The notes: generated by a model from the sequence alone, not told the origin. A DNA stretch of 64,000 nt from Myxococcales bacterium (GCA_016712525.1 JADJQX010000008.1:992001-1056000), one strand, 5' to 3'; shown: positions 36,698-45,947, numbered from the stretch's first letter. Program-made: numbers and translations.

Positions 36698-38134
36698 TCA
36701 GGCCTGCTCGAAGGCGAGGGCGCGCTTGAGGCGCGGGTCGCCGACGGGCACGAGCTGGTGCTTGCCCATGAAGTAGAAGACGACACCGAGGTACGCCCCG
36801 CCCACGCCGAGGAGGCAGGTGATGTCGAGCCAGTGGGGCGTGAGCTCCTTCGAGTAGTTCGGGAGCACGAACCAGTAGATGTCGACGATGTGGACGACGA
36901 AGAGCCACGCCGCGCCCATCTTGAGCACGTCCAGGTTCCGCTTCGCGTGCCGCGAGATGAGCATGAAGAACGGAATGATGAAGTGCGCGGCCATGAGCCC
37001 GATGCTGATCATCCGCCACGAGCCCTCGGCCGGGCCGAGACCACGCGCGTGGTACCAGGTGGTCTCCTCGGGGAGGCCCGCGTACCAGATCAGCATGTAC
37101 TGCGAGAAGCCGATGTAGGCCCAGAAGCCGTTGAATCCAAAGAGGATTTTGCCCATGTCGTGGAAGTGCTCCACGTTGACCATGCCCTTGAGCGGCCCGT
37201 CCTTGAGGAGGAGCAGCACGAAGGTGAGCACGGCCATGGCGGCGACGGCGCTGCACGAGAAGATGTACACGCCGAAGATCGTCGAGAACCACGCGGGCTC
37301 GAGCGACATGACCCAGTCGAACATCGAGAACGTCAGGGTGAGACCGAAGCCCCAGGCCGCGAGCGGCGAGAATTTCTGCGCCGTGACGGTGTCCTTCGGG
37401 TCCTTCGTCGTGTCCTGGCGGGTCGAGATGGTGAGGAACCACCAGCCGAGCAGGCACCACACGGCGAGGTAGATCGCTGCGCGGACGTAGAAGAAGCTCT
37501 TGTTGAGGTAGGCCGTCTTGGCCGCGAGCGTGGTCGCGTGAGCCTGGTGGAGGGCCGCCTCTTGGCCGGAGTGGTGATCCCCGTGGCCGAGGCCGGCCTT
37601 CTGCCCGTGACCAGGCTGCTCACCCGCAGGGGCCGCGTGCTCGGCGCCCGCAGGAGCCGGAGCTCCGTGACCGGCCGGGGCCGCGTGCTCCTGGGCGTGC
37701 GCCTCGGAGACGATGGTGATGGCAGCGTGCTCTCCCCCGCCCTCGTGGTGCCCCTCGTTCCACCAGGGGAAGAGGTGGCCCGTCGAGAGGAGGATCGGGA
37801 TGAAGAGGACCGGGAACACCACGAGGCCGACGCCGAAGAACTCGGCGGTGCGGCGGACCGTGACGCTCCAGCCGGCGCTCGTGAGCCGATTGATGAGGAT
37901 GAAGAAGATCGACCCGAGCGCCACCGTGAGGAAGACCACGAAGGCGAAGAGGTACGAGAACGCGAAGCGCTTCGCGTCCATCGTGAGGCCGAGCATCGAC
38001 ACGACGAGGAACACGGCGCCGAGGCCACCCGCGATCTTCCAGGCGTTCGCCCACGGCGTGCCCTCGATCGTGTAGGTCGCTTCCTTACCTTTTCCGGCCT
38101 TCTTGGCGCCGGTCTCCTTAGATTTCTCGCTCAC
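36698..38134 (-). CDS. actF: Alternative complex III subunit ActF
   Basis: The 478-residue membrane protein has about ten helices and is the NrfD-related large membrane subunit of the quinol-oxidising alternative complex III. Segments such as FSPLAAWGFGLTLTFSMFDW, GFNGFWAYIGFSQYMLIW and HIVDIYWFVLPNYSKELTPH are typical. A His/Pro/Ala-rich loop (about residues 125-170, with HHEGGGEH and APAGHGAP) is inserted after the third helix. GTG 38134 was chosen: it overlaps the actE stop by four bases (GTGA) and GGAG is upstream. A longer frame lies inside actE. Electrons from quinol would pass via ActA/ActE haems to the caa3 oxidase. Confidence 0.93.
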   Translation of the reverse strand: MSEKSKETGAKKAGKGKEATYTIEGTPWANAWKIAGGLGAVFLVVSMLGLTMDAKRFAFSYLFAFVVFLTVALGSIFFILINRLTSAGWSVTVRRTAEFFGVGLVVFPVLFIPILLSTGHLFPWWNEGHHEGGGEHAAITIVSEAHAQEHAAPAGHGAPAPAGAEHAAPAGEQPGHGQKAGLGHGDHHSGQEAALHQAHATTLAAKTAYLNKSFFYVRAAIYLAVWCLLGWWFLTISTRQDTTKDPKDTVTAQKFSPLAAWGFGLTLTFSMFDWVMSLEPAWFSTIFGVYIFSCSAVAAMAVLTFVLLLLKDGPLKGMVNVEHFHDMGKILFGFNGFWAYIGFSQYMLIWYAGLPEETTWYHARGLGPAEGSWRMISIGLMAAHFIIPFFMLISRHAKRNLDVLKMGAAWLFVVHIVDIYWFVLPNYSKELTPHWLDITCLLGVGGAYLGVVFYFMGKHQLVPVGDPRLKRALAFEQA

Positions 38135-38763
38135 AGCGACGGCTCCTGAGGCACTTTCGCCTGGCTGAGCTGGAGCGCGCGCACGTACGCGACGATCGCC
38201 CAGCGGTCGTTCACTTGGATTTGCGGGTAGGCGGGCATGTTGCTCTTGCCGTTCGAGATGGTGGCGTAGAGCTGGCCGTCGGGCATGTGACGGATGCGGT
38301 CCTGGTGGAACGTGGGCGGGACGAAGGCCGCAGCGCCGCCGGCGACCGCGCGCTTCTTGACCATCCCCTGACCGGAGCCGGTGTTGTCGTGGCAAGGAGC
38401 GCAGTAGATGCCGTAGCGCTCATGGCCGCGCTCGAGCGTCTTCTCCATGCCGCCGTAGGTGTCGACGACCGACTTGGGCACCGCGAGCACGTAGCCCATG
38501 TTGTCTTCGGTCCGACCGCTCGTCACGGTGAGGTCCGGGTTCTGCTCGCGCGAGACGGCGCCTTCGGGGATCGGGCGCATCGTGCGCTTGTCGTCGAAGT
38601 ACGCGCTCTCCTCTTGGTCGTCGTAGCGCGGCTGGTCGTACATGTTGCGAATGCCGAAGACGGGCGGATCTTTGCTCGTCTCGCCACGGCAACCTGCGGC
38701 CGACAAGGCCACGGCAGCGAAGAGGGCGAACGTAGAAACGGTGGTGAGCTGGGAGCGCTTCAT
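38131..38763 (-). CDS. actE: Alternative complex III mono-haem cytochrome c ActE
   Basis: The 210-residue lipoprotein cytochrome c has a signal with lipobox LSAAGC (Cys about 25) and one haem site, CAPCH (in GIYCAPCHDNTGSGQGM). The Met ligand is probably in NMPAYPQIQ. ATG 38763 gives the lipobox at the expected place; the longer frame runs into actD. It overlaps actD upstream and actF downstream by four bases each. ActE collects electrons from the complex and passes them toward the oxidase. Order and family agree with act operons of other bacteria. Confidence 0.93.
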   Translation of the reverse strand: MKRSQLTTVSTFALFAAVALSAAGCRGETSKDPPVFGIRNMYDQPRYDDQEESAYFDDKRTMRPIPEGAVSREQNPDLTVTSGRTEDNMGYVLAVPKSVVDTYGGMEKTLERGHERYGIYCAPCHDNTGSGQGMVKKRAVAGGAAAFVPPTFHQDRIRHMPDGQLYATISNGKSNMPAYPQIQVNDRWAIVAYVRALQLSQAKVPQEPSL

Positions 38764-39350
38764 CCGTGCTCCTCCTCCTCGGAGGGCATGTCGCCCTCGT
38801 TGTCGTCGAAGACGACCTCGATGTTCGTGGCGTGGCACTGCTCGAGGAGCTTCTTGGTCTTTTCGAGATCGAACTTCGGGTCTTCGGCTTCGATCGAGAC
38901 GAAGTACTTGTGGTCGGTCGAGGCCGAGAAGCGCTCCGAGTTGAAGATCGGGTGATGGTGGCGAGGCAGGCGGTTCAGGTGAAGCATGCCGAAGACCGTC
39001 GAGAACGCCGAGAAGAGAACGGTCACCTCGAACATGATCGGGATCTGCGACGGGAGCGAGAAGCCCGGTTTTCCGCCGATGATGAGGGGATAGTCGACCC
39101 CGTTCATCCACCAGATCATGAAGAAGGCGAGCGTGGTGCCGGTCATGGCGGCCGGGAACACGATGGCTCCGAGCTTGCTTTGACCGAGGCCCATGGCCTT
39201 GTCCATGCCGTGGATGGGGAACGGCGTGTGCGTGTCCCAGTTCTTGTAGCCGGCGTCGCGGACCTTCTCGGCCGCGTGCACGACGTCCTTCGCCGTGTCG
39301 AACTCGGCGAGGAGGAGCGCCGGCTTTTTGTCGCTGCTGTCGTCGCTCAT
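38760..39350 (-). CDS. actD: Alternative complex III subunit ActD
   Basis: The 196-residue protein belongs to the DUF3341/ActD family. Its two-helix membrane region is IVFPAAMTGTTLAFFMIWWM and PIMFEVTVLFSAFSTVFGML, between a soluble N-terminal part (LLAEFDTAKDVVHAAEKVRD) and a C-terminal cytoplasmic part (HKYFVSIEAEDPKFDLEKTK). The start used is ATG 39350, which shares one base with the actC stop; a GTG three bases earlier is equally possible. It is a membrane subunit of the complex without cofactors. Its stop overlaps actE by four bases. Confidence 0.93.
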   Translation of the reverse strand: MSDDSSDKKPALLLAEFDTAKDVVHAAEKVRDAGYKNWDTHTPFPIHGMDKAMGLGQSKLGAIVFPAAMTGTTLAFFMIWWMNGVDYPLIIGGKPGFSLPSQIPIMFEVTVLFSAFSTVFGMLHLNRLPRHHHPIFNSERFSASTDHKYFVSIEAEDPKFDLEKTKKLLEQCHATNIEVVFDDNEGDMPSEEEEHG

Positions 39351-40801
39351 CACTCGGCCTCCGCGGCGGCGGGCTCGCCCTCGTGACCATGCTCTTCGTC
39401 ATGGTCGTGGTCGTGGGCTTCGTTCGGGTCGTGGTGGGGGTCGGCCTCGGGGAGCGTGGCCTTGACCTCGGCGATGGCGATCATCGGCACCCAGCGGATG
39501 AAGAGGAGGAACAGGGTGAAGAAGAGGCCGAGCGTGCCGAGGTAGATGAAGATGTCGATCAGCGTGGGGCGGAAGTAACCCCAGGACGACGGGAGGAAGT
39601 CGCGGTGGAGCGACGTCACGATGATGACGAAGCGCTCGAACCACATGCCGATGTTGATGAGGATCGACACCACGAACATCACCGGGATGCTGGTGCGGAA
39701 GCGCTTGAACCAGAACACCTGCGGCGAGAGCACGTTGCAGGAGACCATCGTCCAGTACGCCCAGGCGTAGGGGCCCGTCGCGCGGTTGACGAAGAAGACG
39801 TAGCGCTCGTACTCGTTGCCCGAGTACCAAGCGATGAAGAACTCCATCGCGTACGCGTAGCCGACGAGGCTGCCCGTCGTGAGCATGATCTTGTTCATCA
39901 GCTCGAGGTGCTTCATCGTCACGATGCTGCGCATGCCGTACACCGCGCGGGTGATGAGCATGAGCGTCATGACCATCGCGAACCCCGAGAAGACGGCGCC
40001 GGCGACGAAGTAGGGCGGGAAGATCGTCGTGTGCCAGCCCGGCATGACCGAGGTGGCGAAGTCGAACGAAACGACCGAGTGCACCGAGAAGACGAGCGGG
40101 GTCGAGATCGCGGCGAGGATGAGGTACGCGCGCTCGTAGTTCTGCCAGTGGCGGTTCGCGCCGCGCCAGCCGAGTGCGAGAGCTCCGTACACACGCTTAC
40201 GCAGCATGTTCTTCGCGCGGTCGCGGAGGGTGGCGAGGTCGGGGATGAGGCCCACGTACCAGAAGAGCGCCGAGACCGTCGCGTAGGTCGAGACCGCGAA
40301 GACGTCCCAGATGAGCGGGCTCTTGAAGTTGGGCCACATCTGCATCTCGTTCGGGATCGGCCCCATGTAGTAGGCGAACCAGATGCGGCCGACGTGGATG
40401 CCCGGGAATATCAGGGCGCACATGACGGCGAAGATCGTCATGGCTTCGGCGAAGCGGTTGATGCTCGTTCGCCACTTCTGGCGGAAGAGGAAGAGCACCG
40501 CGCTGATCAGCGTGCCGGCGTGGCCGATGCCGATCCACCACACGAAGTTGGTGATGTCCCAGGCCCAGTAGATCGGCGCGTTGTTGCCCCAGACACCGAT
40601 GCCGGTCCAGAGCAGGTAGCCGATGGCGAGGCCCATGATGCCGGTGAAGTTGGCCGCCAAGAGGAAGCCGATCCACCAGCCGCGCGGCGCCTTGTTCTCG
40701 GTCACGCGGCAGACGGTCTCGGTGATCGACTTGATGGTCGTCCCCTCGCCGACGAGCGGGACCTCACCGATTTCTTTGATGGGAAGATTCGGGCTGCTCA
40801 T
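39350..40801 (-). CDS. actC: Alternative complex III quinol-oxidising subunit ActC (NrfD family)
   Basis: The 483-residue NrfD-family membrane protein has about ten helices, for example GWWIGFLLAANFTGIMGLAI, WWIGIGHAGTLISAVLFLF and FVAGAVFSGFAMVMTLMLI. The His and acidic residues of the putative quinol site are in GIGHAGT. A His/Asp/Glu-rich tail (DPHHDPNEAHDHDHDEEHGH) ends the protein and could bind metal. ActC and ActF are the two membrane halves of the complex and would host quinol oxidation. It starts one base downstream of the actB stop region. The family is firm. Confidence 0.95.
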   Translation of the reverse strand: MSSPNLPIKEIGEVPLVGEGTTIKSITETVCRVTENKAPRGWWIGFLLAANFTGIMGLAIGYLLWTGIGVWGNNAPIYWAWDITNFVWWIGIGHAGTLISAVLFLFRQKWRTSINRFAEAMTIFAVMCALIFPGIHVGRIWFAYYMGPIPNEMQMWPNFKSPLIWDVFAVSTYATVSALFWYVGLIPDLATLRDRAKNMLRKRVYGALALGWRGANRHWQNYERAYLILAAISTPLVFSVHSVVSFDFATSVMPGWHTTIFPPYFVAGAVFSGFAMVMTLMLITRAVYGMRSIVTMKHLELMNKIMLTTGSLVGYAYAMEFFIAWYSGNEYERYVFFVNRATGPYAWAYWTMVSCNVLSPQVFWFKRFRTSIPVMFVVSILINIGMWFERFVIIVTSLHRDFLPSSWGYFRPTLIDIFIYLGTLGLFFTLFLLFIRWVPMIAIAEVKATLPEADPHHDPNEAHDHDHDEEHGHEGEPAAAEAE

Positions 40802-40802
40802 C

Positions 40803-43800
40803 TCAGGCCTTCCCCATTTCGGGATTCGGGTTCCGGATCTTTCCGAGGTACTTGGTCCGCGGGCGCGTGCCGATCTCGGCGAGGAGGTGGTATCCGCGGG
40901 TGAGGGCGTCGACCTGCGACACGCGGCTCTTCGGGTCGTTGAGGTTGCCGAACACGATGGCCTGGGCGGGGCACGCCTGGGCGCACGCGCTGACCACGTC
41001 TCCGTCCTTCATCTCGCGCCCCTCGCGTCGAATGGCGATCTTGGCCTCTTCGATGCGCTGGACGCAGTAGTTGCACTTCTCGATGACACCGCGCATGCGC
41101 ACGGTGACGTTCGGGTTGAACTTCATCTTCTCGACCTCCGGCACCTCTCCCAAGTTGCCGTGATAATTGAGGAAGTTGAAGCGACGCACCTTGTAGGGGC
41201 AGTTGTTCGCGCAGTAGCGCGTGCCGATGCAGCGGTTGTACGCCATGTCGTTGAGGCCGTCGGGCGAGTGCTCGGTCGCGTTGACCGGGCAGACGTTCTC
41301 GCAGGGGGCCTCTTCGCACTGCACGCAGGCGACGGGCTGGAAGCTGACGTCGGGGTTCTCGATGTCGTCGCCGACGAAGTAGCGGTCGATGCGGATCCAG
41401 GCCATCTCGCGGCCGCGCATGACCTGCTCCTTGCCGACGACCGGGATGTTGTTCTCGGCCTGGCACGCGATGACGCAGGCATTGCAGCCCGTGCACGCGG
41501 AGAGGTCGATGTTCATGCTCCACTTGTAGGTGGCCTTCGAGTAGTCGACCTGCTTCCAGAGCGGGCCGACCGCCGGGTCGGGCGTGCCGTACTTGCGGTG
41601 GTGCTCGGGGGCCGGGAAGAGCGGGAAATCCGGCTGCTTCCGGTACTCCTCGACCGTCGCGTCGATGGCGATCGGGCGACCTTCCATCTCGTGGTGGTCT
41701 TGCGTCTGGGCGAGCTTGAAGCGGCCCGTGGCGACGTCGTACGGCCCGTCGGGCTCGACGCGACCGGGGGCCGGAGAGTCATTGCCCGAGATGCCGGGGC
41801 GACGGAGCTTGTCGGCGAGCTTGTCGCGCTCGTCGGCGCCCATCTTCGCGACGGTCACGCCGTCGGCGAAGTCCATCGCGTCGATCGTGCGCAGCGACCC
41901 GGAGTTGAAGCCGTGTTTGTCGCCGTAACGACCGGCCTCTTGACGACCCCAGCCGAGCGTGAGCGCGACGGAGTTGTCGGCCTGGCCGGGCTGGACCCAC
42001 GCGGCGATCTCGAGGGTGGCCTGGCCGCGGGTGAGGCGGACCATCTCGCCCGACTCGAGCCCGAGGGCCTTGGCCGTGGCAGGCGAGAACGAGGCGACGT
42101 TGTCCCACGTGAGCTTGCTCGCGACCTCGGGGAGCTCGAGCAGCCAGGGGTTGTTCGCGTACCGGCCGTCGAAGAGGCGCGAGTCCGGGGCGAACGTGAC
42201 CTCGAGGTTGTCTTGGCCGAGCGGCTTCGACGAACGCGTGGCCTTGGCGATGGCTTGCCCGATCTCGGCCGACTTGGGCTTGAGACCGCCGCGCGCCTTG
42301 GGCTCGGCGCCCTGGACGATGCCCTTGTTGAGGGCGCGGGTCCACATCTGCTCGAACGCCGGCGCGCCGCAGGGCTTGCCCCCCTCGAGCGGGAGCGAGC
42401 GCAGCGTGGCGCGGACGAGGTCGTAGCCTTTGCGGCTCGGCTCCCCGGCGAGCGCCGCGAGCACCTCGATGTCGCTTTTGCCCGAGTGGATCGGCTGGAT
42501 GAGCGGCTGCTGCACCGCCACCGAGCCGTCGAGGCCGCGGGCGTCGCCCCAGGTCTCGAGCTCGTGCGCGCGGGGGAAGGCCCACGTCGACGCGAGCGCG
42601 GTCTCGCTCATGTGCGACGTGAAGGTCACCGACGTGAGCACGCTGTGGATCTTGTCGGCGAGCTTGAGATCGGCGGGCGCGTCGTAGGCCGGGTTTCCAC
42701 CGAGCACCACGAGGAGGTCGACCTTGTTCCCTTCGAGGTCGGCCGCGAGGGCCTTGAGCTCGTCGAGGCTCTCGGTCACCTCGGGCGCGGGGAAGAGGTT
42801 CACCGTGCGGCCGATGTTGCCGAGCGCCGCGTTGATGGCGTGGACGGCGGCGTGGACACGAGCGGGCTGACGCGCGCCCACGAGGACCGCGCCCTTGCCC
42901 TTGTTCGCCACAAGCTCCTTCGCGACGACCTTGAGCCACTTCTCCGGGATGCCCTTCACCTCGGCCTTCGCGGCCTCGGCGGCGATGGGGGCGAGCACGT
43001 CGGCGCCGGCCCCGAGCGCGGCAATTTCCTTAGCGAGTGCGAGGACATAGCCCTCGATGTCGCGCGCCGCCAGGCGGAGGCGGTGGTCGGCGTTCGAGCC
43101 CGTCGTGGTGAGCGCGGGCTCGACCACGTAGAGGCGGTTCATCGGGTCGTTCGGCGTCTTCGGGCGGCGCGCCGCCGAGAAGCCTCGTGTGTTGCGGACG
43201 GCGCCGGCTTCGAGCCCGAGGAAGTCCGAGTCGATGGCGACGATCGTCTCGGCTTGGGCGAGGTCGTGGGCCACCGAGAGGCTCTCGCCGAACGCGAGCT
43301 TCGCGCCGGCGCGCACGTTCTCGTCGCTGACGGGGGCGTACGCGACGAGCTTCGCCTGAGGGAAGCGCGCCTTCACGCCGTCGATCAGGCGAAGGAAGGT
43401 GGGCGAGGTCGACGGCTGGTAGAGCACGCGGAGCTTCTGCCCGCCGTTGCCCGCCTGGCCACGAATCGCCTCTTCGAAGGCCTGCTCGGCGTCGGCGAAG
43501 GCCTTCGGCTGGTGCCCGATGTTGCGGGTGCCCTCGCGGTGCGCGTTCATCGGAGCGCGGATGCGGTCCGGGTCGTACACGTCGAAGATGCTGGCCTGCG
43601 AGAACGCGTCGGTCTTGCCGCGGCTGCCGGGGTGGTCGGGGTTGCCCTCGACCTTGGTGGGGCGACCCTCGTGCGACTCGACCACGAGGCCGATGGCCTC
43701 GCCGCGGTGCATACGCACGGTAGCGTAGTGCTCCGACACGTTGGGGAGCGCGTACTCCGGAGCCTTCGTGTAGGGCAGGATCTTCTCGACGGGGCGGCGC

Positions 43801-44075
43801 GCGCAGCCCTCGGCGAAGAGGGCCGTCGTCAGGCCGGCGAAGAGCATGAACCCGCGACGACCGACGCTATCGGCCGGGTCGACGTCTTTCACGGCCTGCG
43901 AGGACACGACCGGCAGGCGCTTGGGGCCACCCTTCGTCTCCTCGAAGCCGAGGGGGAACTCGGCGGCCGCGCGCACGTCCCGTGCTTCGGGGTTCTCTTT
44001 CGATTCGAGGCTCTTCCAGAAGAGCTTCGCGCCGTCTTGGGGTTTGTCGAATTCGTAGGGCGTTCGGCGGCTCAT
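40803..44075 (-). CDS. actB: Alternative complex III iron-sulfur subunit ActB
   Basis: The 1090-residue protein fuses a molybdopterin-oxidoreductase-like domain (residues about 95-830) with a ferredoxin-like domain at the C-terminus. Four Cys clusters are visible: CTGCNACVIAC, CVQCEEAPCENVCP, CIGTRYCANNCPY and the CNYCVQR...ACAQACPAQA pair, enough for several Fe-S centres. The Mo-cofactor part in ActB proteins has lost Mo binding. A twin-Arg-like VGRRGFMLFAGLTTALFAEGC lies after a short N-terminus, as in other ActB proteins. ATG 44075 overlaps the actA stop by four bases. The protein forms the peripheral wire between haems and quinol site. Confidence 0.95.
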   Translation of the reverse strand: MSRRTPYEFDKPQDGAKLFWKSLESKENPEARDVRAAAEFPLGFEETKGGPKRLPVVSSQAVKDVDPADSVGRRGFMLFAGLTTALFAEGCARRPVEKILPYTKAPEYALPNVSEHYATVRMHRGEAIGLVVESHEGRPTKVEGNPDHPGSRGKTDAFSQASIFDVYDPDRIRAPMNAHREGTRNIGHQPKAFADAEQAFEEAIRGQAGNGGQKLRVLYQPSTSPTFLRLIDGVKARFPQAKLVAYAPVSDENVRAGAKLAFGESLSVAHDLAQAETIVAIDSDFLGLEAGAVRNTRGFSAARRPKTPNDPMNRLYVVEPALTTTGSNADHRLRLAARDIEGYVLALAKEIAALGAGADVLAPIAAEAAKAEVKGIPEKWLKVVAKELVANKGKGAVLVGARQPARVHAAVHAINAALGNIGRTVNLFPAPEVTESLDELKALAADLEGNKVDLLVVLGGNPAYDAPADLKLADKIHSVLTSVTFTSHMSETALASTWAFPRAHELETWGDARGLDGSVAVQQPLIQPIHSGKSDIEVLAALAGEPSRKGYDLVRATLRSLPLEGGKPCGAPAFEQMWTRALNKGIVQGAEPKARGGLKPKSAEIGQAIAKATRSSKPLGQDNLEVTFAPDSRLFDGRYANNPWLLELPEVASKLTWDNVASFSPATAKALGLESGEMVRLTRGQATLEIAAWVQPGQADNSVALTLGWGRQEAGRYGDKHGFNSGSLRTIDAMDFADGVTVAKMGADERDKLADKLRRPGISGNDSPAPGRVEPDGPYDVATGRFKLAQTQDHHEMEGRPIAIDATVEEYRKQPDFPLFPAPEHHRKYGTPDPAVGPLWKQVDYSKATYKWSMNIDLSACTGCNACVIACQAENNIPVVGKEQVMRGREMAWIRIDRYFVGDDIENPDVSFQPVACVQCEEAPCENVCPVNATEHSPDGLNDMAYNRCIGTRYCANNCPYKVRRFNFLNYHGNLGEVPEVEKMKFNPNVTVRMRGVIEKCNYCVQRIEEAKIAIRREGREMKDGDVVSACAQACPAQAIVFGNLNDPKSRVSQVDALTRGYHLLAEIGTRPRTKYLGKIRNPNPEMGKA

Positions 44076-44698
44076 CGGTGGCACCCGGAGCAATGCGTGG
44101 GGGGATTCACGGCCGGAGGAGTGAAGTTGCTCGCCTGGGCAGGCGTCCACTCCATGTTGGTGACCTGGTCCTTCGGGCGAAGGTTCGGCGTGGGGTTTCG
44201 GTGACAATCGAGGCACCAGCCCATGTTGATGGGCTGATCGGAGCGCACGACTTCCATGCGATCCACGCGGCCGTGGCATGTCGCGCAGCCGACGCCGACG
44301 GCGACGTGCACCGAGTGGTTGAAGTAGGCGTGATCGGGGAGGTGGTGGATCTTCACCCACTCGACCGCCGTGCCCTTCTCCCAGCTGTCGCGGACCGGCT
44401 TCAGCTTGGCGCTGTCGGTCTTCACGATCGCGTGGCAGCCCATGCAGGTCTGCGTCGGCGGGATCATCGCGTGGGCCGCGGTCTCCACGTTGGCGTGGCA
44501 ATACCGGCAGTCCATGCCGAGCTGCCCCACGTGCAGACGGTGCGAGTACGGCACGGGCTGGGTGGGCGCGTAGCCGACCTGGAAGTTCTTCGGCGTGAGG
44601 TAGTACCACACGAGGAGAACCACCACGGCCGGGACCACGGCGCCTACGGCACCGAGAATCTGCGGGAGCTTGTTGAGCGATCGGGGGAAGATCTGCAT
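44072..44698 (-). CDS. actA: Alternative complex III penta-haem cytochrome c ActA
   Basis: The 208-residue protein has an N-terminal membrane anchor (ILGAVGAVVPAVVVLLVWYYL) and five CXXCH haem sites: CRYCH, CMGCH, CATCH, CLDCH and CSGCH. This is the number and order of ActA. It is the first gene of the operon, and a promoter-like sequence about 130 bases upstream (see 44831) fits. The protein carries electrons within the complex. It overlaps actB by four bases, so coupled translation is likely. Confidence 0.96.
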   Translation of the reverse strand: MQIFPRSLNKLPQILGAVGAVVPAVVVLLVWYYLTPKNFQVGYAPTQPVPYSHRLHVGQLGMDCRYCHANVETAAHAMIPPTQTCMGCHAIVKTDSAKLKPVRDSWEKGTAVEWVKIHHLPDHAYFNHSVHVAVGVGCATCHGRVDRMEVVRSDQPINMGWCLDCHRNPTPNLRPKDQVTNMEWTPAQASNFTPPAVNPPTHCSGCHR

Positions 44699-44830
44699 AG
44701 GCGTCCGAGTACTGCGGGGGTGTCGAGCTCAGCGAGTGTGGGCCGACACCCGGCTACTGTGTCGCGCGTCGCGCGCTCTGCGTGCCCGCGGCAAAAGCCG
44801 TGAGATCGCAGGGCGCCTTATGGCGGCGCT

Positions 44831-44860
44831 CTTATAGAGGAGTGGAGGGTTTCGGTACAA
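44831..44860 (-). promoter_or_regulatory. Probable sigma-70 promoter of the act-cox operon
   Basis: Read on the minus strand, TTGTAC is followed after 18 bases by TATAAG, a good housekeeping promoter (TATAAT 5/6). It lies about 130 bases upstream of actA in the 281-bp gap 44699-44979, leaving an untranslated leader of roughly 125 bases. The rest of the gap shows nothing I recognise. Confidence 0.5.
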
Positions 44861-44979
44861 GTCGGTTCCGGCGACAAAATGCCGCGGTGCTACGATCGGC
44901 CACGGCATCATGGAACCATTCGAATTCATTGAACAAATATCTTGAGAGATTCGCGAAATTCTTGCGCTGCCGGAAGAGC

Positions 44980-45414
44980 TCACGGCGCACCCTTCACGAG
45001 ACGGTCGGCTTCGTCCTTGTGGGTGGGGCAGTCGCGGGAGAGCCAGGTGAGCTTCACGTGGGGCCCGTCGTGCTCTCGCGCGATGACCGCGCCCGCCGTC
45101 ACTTCGCGAGGCAGGAGCGACGCCGAGGGGTCGTGAGGATCGAGGGTGGCGCGGATGGCGACGAGCATGCCGGAATGGAACTCGAAGCGAACGGTGGGGA
45201 CGGTGCCCTGGTCCGGCGAGTAGTCGAGGAGCATTTCTTCGCCGGGCGTGGCCTTCCACGTGCCCTTCGGCCCCTGGAACCGCTGCCGTACGTCGCCCGC
45301 GGTCATGCCGAGCTTCACGCCGTGAAAGTCGCTCGAAGGTTTCGCCCCTTGGCACGCCGCTCCCGCGGAGACCCCGAAGGCCATCGCGAACGCGAAGACG
45401 AGCGCGCGCATCAT
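44980..45414 (-). CDS. Small exported protein, SmpA/OmlA-like fold possible
   Basis: The 144-residue protein begins with a signal peptide (MMRALVFAFAMAFGVSAGAAC) ending in a lipobox-like GAAC. The mature part starts DFHGVKLGMTAGDVRQRFQG, which resembles the G-x-x-x-G-M-T-x-x-x-V entry of SmpA/BLIP-like folds. Two further cysteines are absent except one late (RDCPTH). ATG 45414 is used because the next upstream codons carry no signal; a second ATG at 45411 is equivalent. It lies upstream of, and in the same direction as, the act operon but is separated by its promoter. Function unknown. Confidence 0.7.
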   Translation of the reverse strand: MMRALVFAFAMAFGVSAGAACQGAKPSSDFHGVKLGMTAGDVRQRFQGPKGTWKATPGEEMLLDYSPDQGTVPTVRFEFHSGMLVAIRATLDPHDPSASLLPREVTAGAVIAREHDGPHVKLTWLSRDCPTHKDEADRLVKGAP

Positions 45415-45482
45415 GGGCGGGGCGTTATGCCCACCCGGTCCACGCGTCAAGGGGGAGGGCCCTTCGCGCCGGGGCGGGCGCG

Positions 45483-45947
45483 CTACAAAGGCTTACCGAG
45501 CCAGAGGCTCAGGGGAGAGTCGGGGTAGCTTCCGAAGCGCGGCACGTCGACGTAGCCCTCCGCGCGGTAGAGGGCCACGGCCTCGGGCTGGCGGGTGCCG
45601 GTCTCGAGCACGATGCGGGTCTTTCCGAGATCGCGCGCGGCGGCCTCCAGCGTACGCAAGAGGCGACGCCCGAGCCCGAGCCCGCGGGCCTCGCGCGAGA
45701 CGTACATGCGCTTCACCTCGGCCGTGCGCGCGTCGATCGATCGCACGGCGCCGCACGCCACCGCCACGTCCCCCCGGTACGCGAGAAAAAAGGCGCCGCG
45801 CGGCGCTTCGACCTCTTCGCCGCGAAGATCGAAGAACCCCTCCCCCTCGTCCGGATAGAGCGCCAGCAGCTCGGCGTCGAGCTCTCGAACGAGCGAGACC
45901 GCGGCGGGCTCGAGGAGCGACGCGCGACGAACGACGATGTCCGTCAT
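45483..45947 (-). CDS. GNAT-family N-acetyltransferase
   Basis: The 154-residue protein has the GNAT acetyl-CoA motif A, VKRMYVSREARGLGLGRRLL (pattern RxxGxG/A), followed by LEAAARDLGKTRIVLETGTR and the C-terminal YRAEGYVDVPRFGSY. This is a cytoplasmic acyl-CoA-dependent acetyltransferase of unknown substrate. ATG 45947 overlaps the stop of the upstream three-helix membrane gene by four bases, so the two are coupled. A longer frame extends into that gene and is rejected. The enzyme family is secure. Confidence 0.93.
   Translation of the reverse strand: MTDIVVRRASLLEPAAVSLVRELDAELLALYPDEGEGFFDLRGEEVEAPRGAFFLAYRGDVAVACGAVRSIDARTAEVKRMYVSREARGLGLGRRLLRTLEAAARDLGKTRIVLETGTRQPEAVALYRAEGYVDVPRFGSYPDSPLSLWLGKPL

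Noticed and set aside
32188..44204. Long plus-strand open frames across the act-cox operon (for example 32188-35010, 35426-38149, 40623-44204).
   Set aside because: Composition is Arg/Glu/Val/His-rich without motifs; each lies opposite a securely identified respiratory gene.
44782..45528. A plus-strand frame upstream of the act operon.
   Set aside because: It opposes the small exported protein gene 44980-45414 and the act promoter, has no ribosome site and a shadow-type composition.
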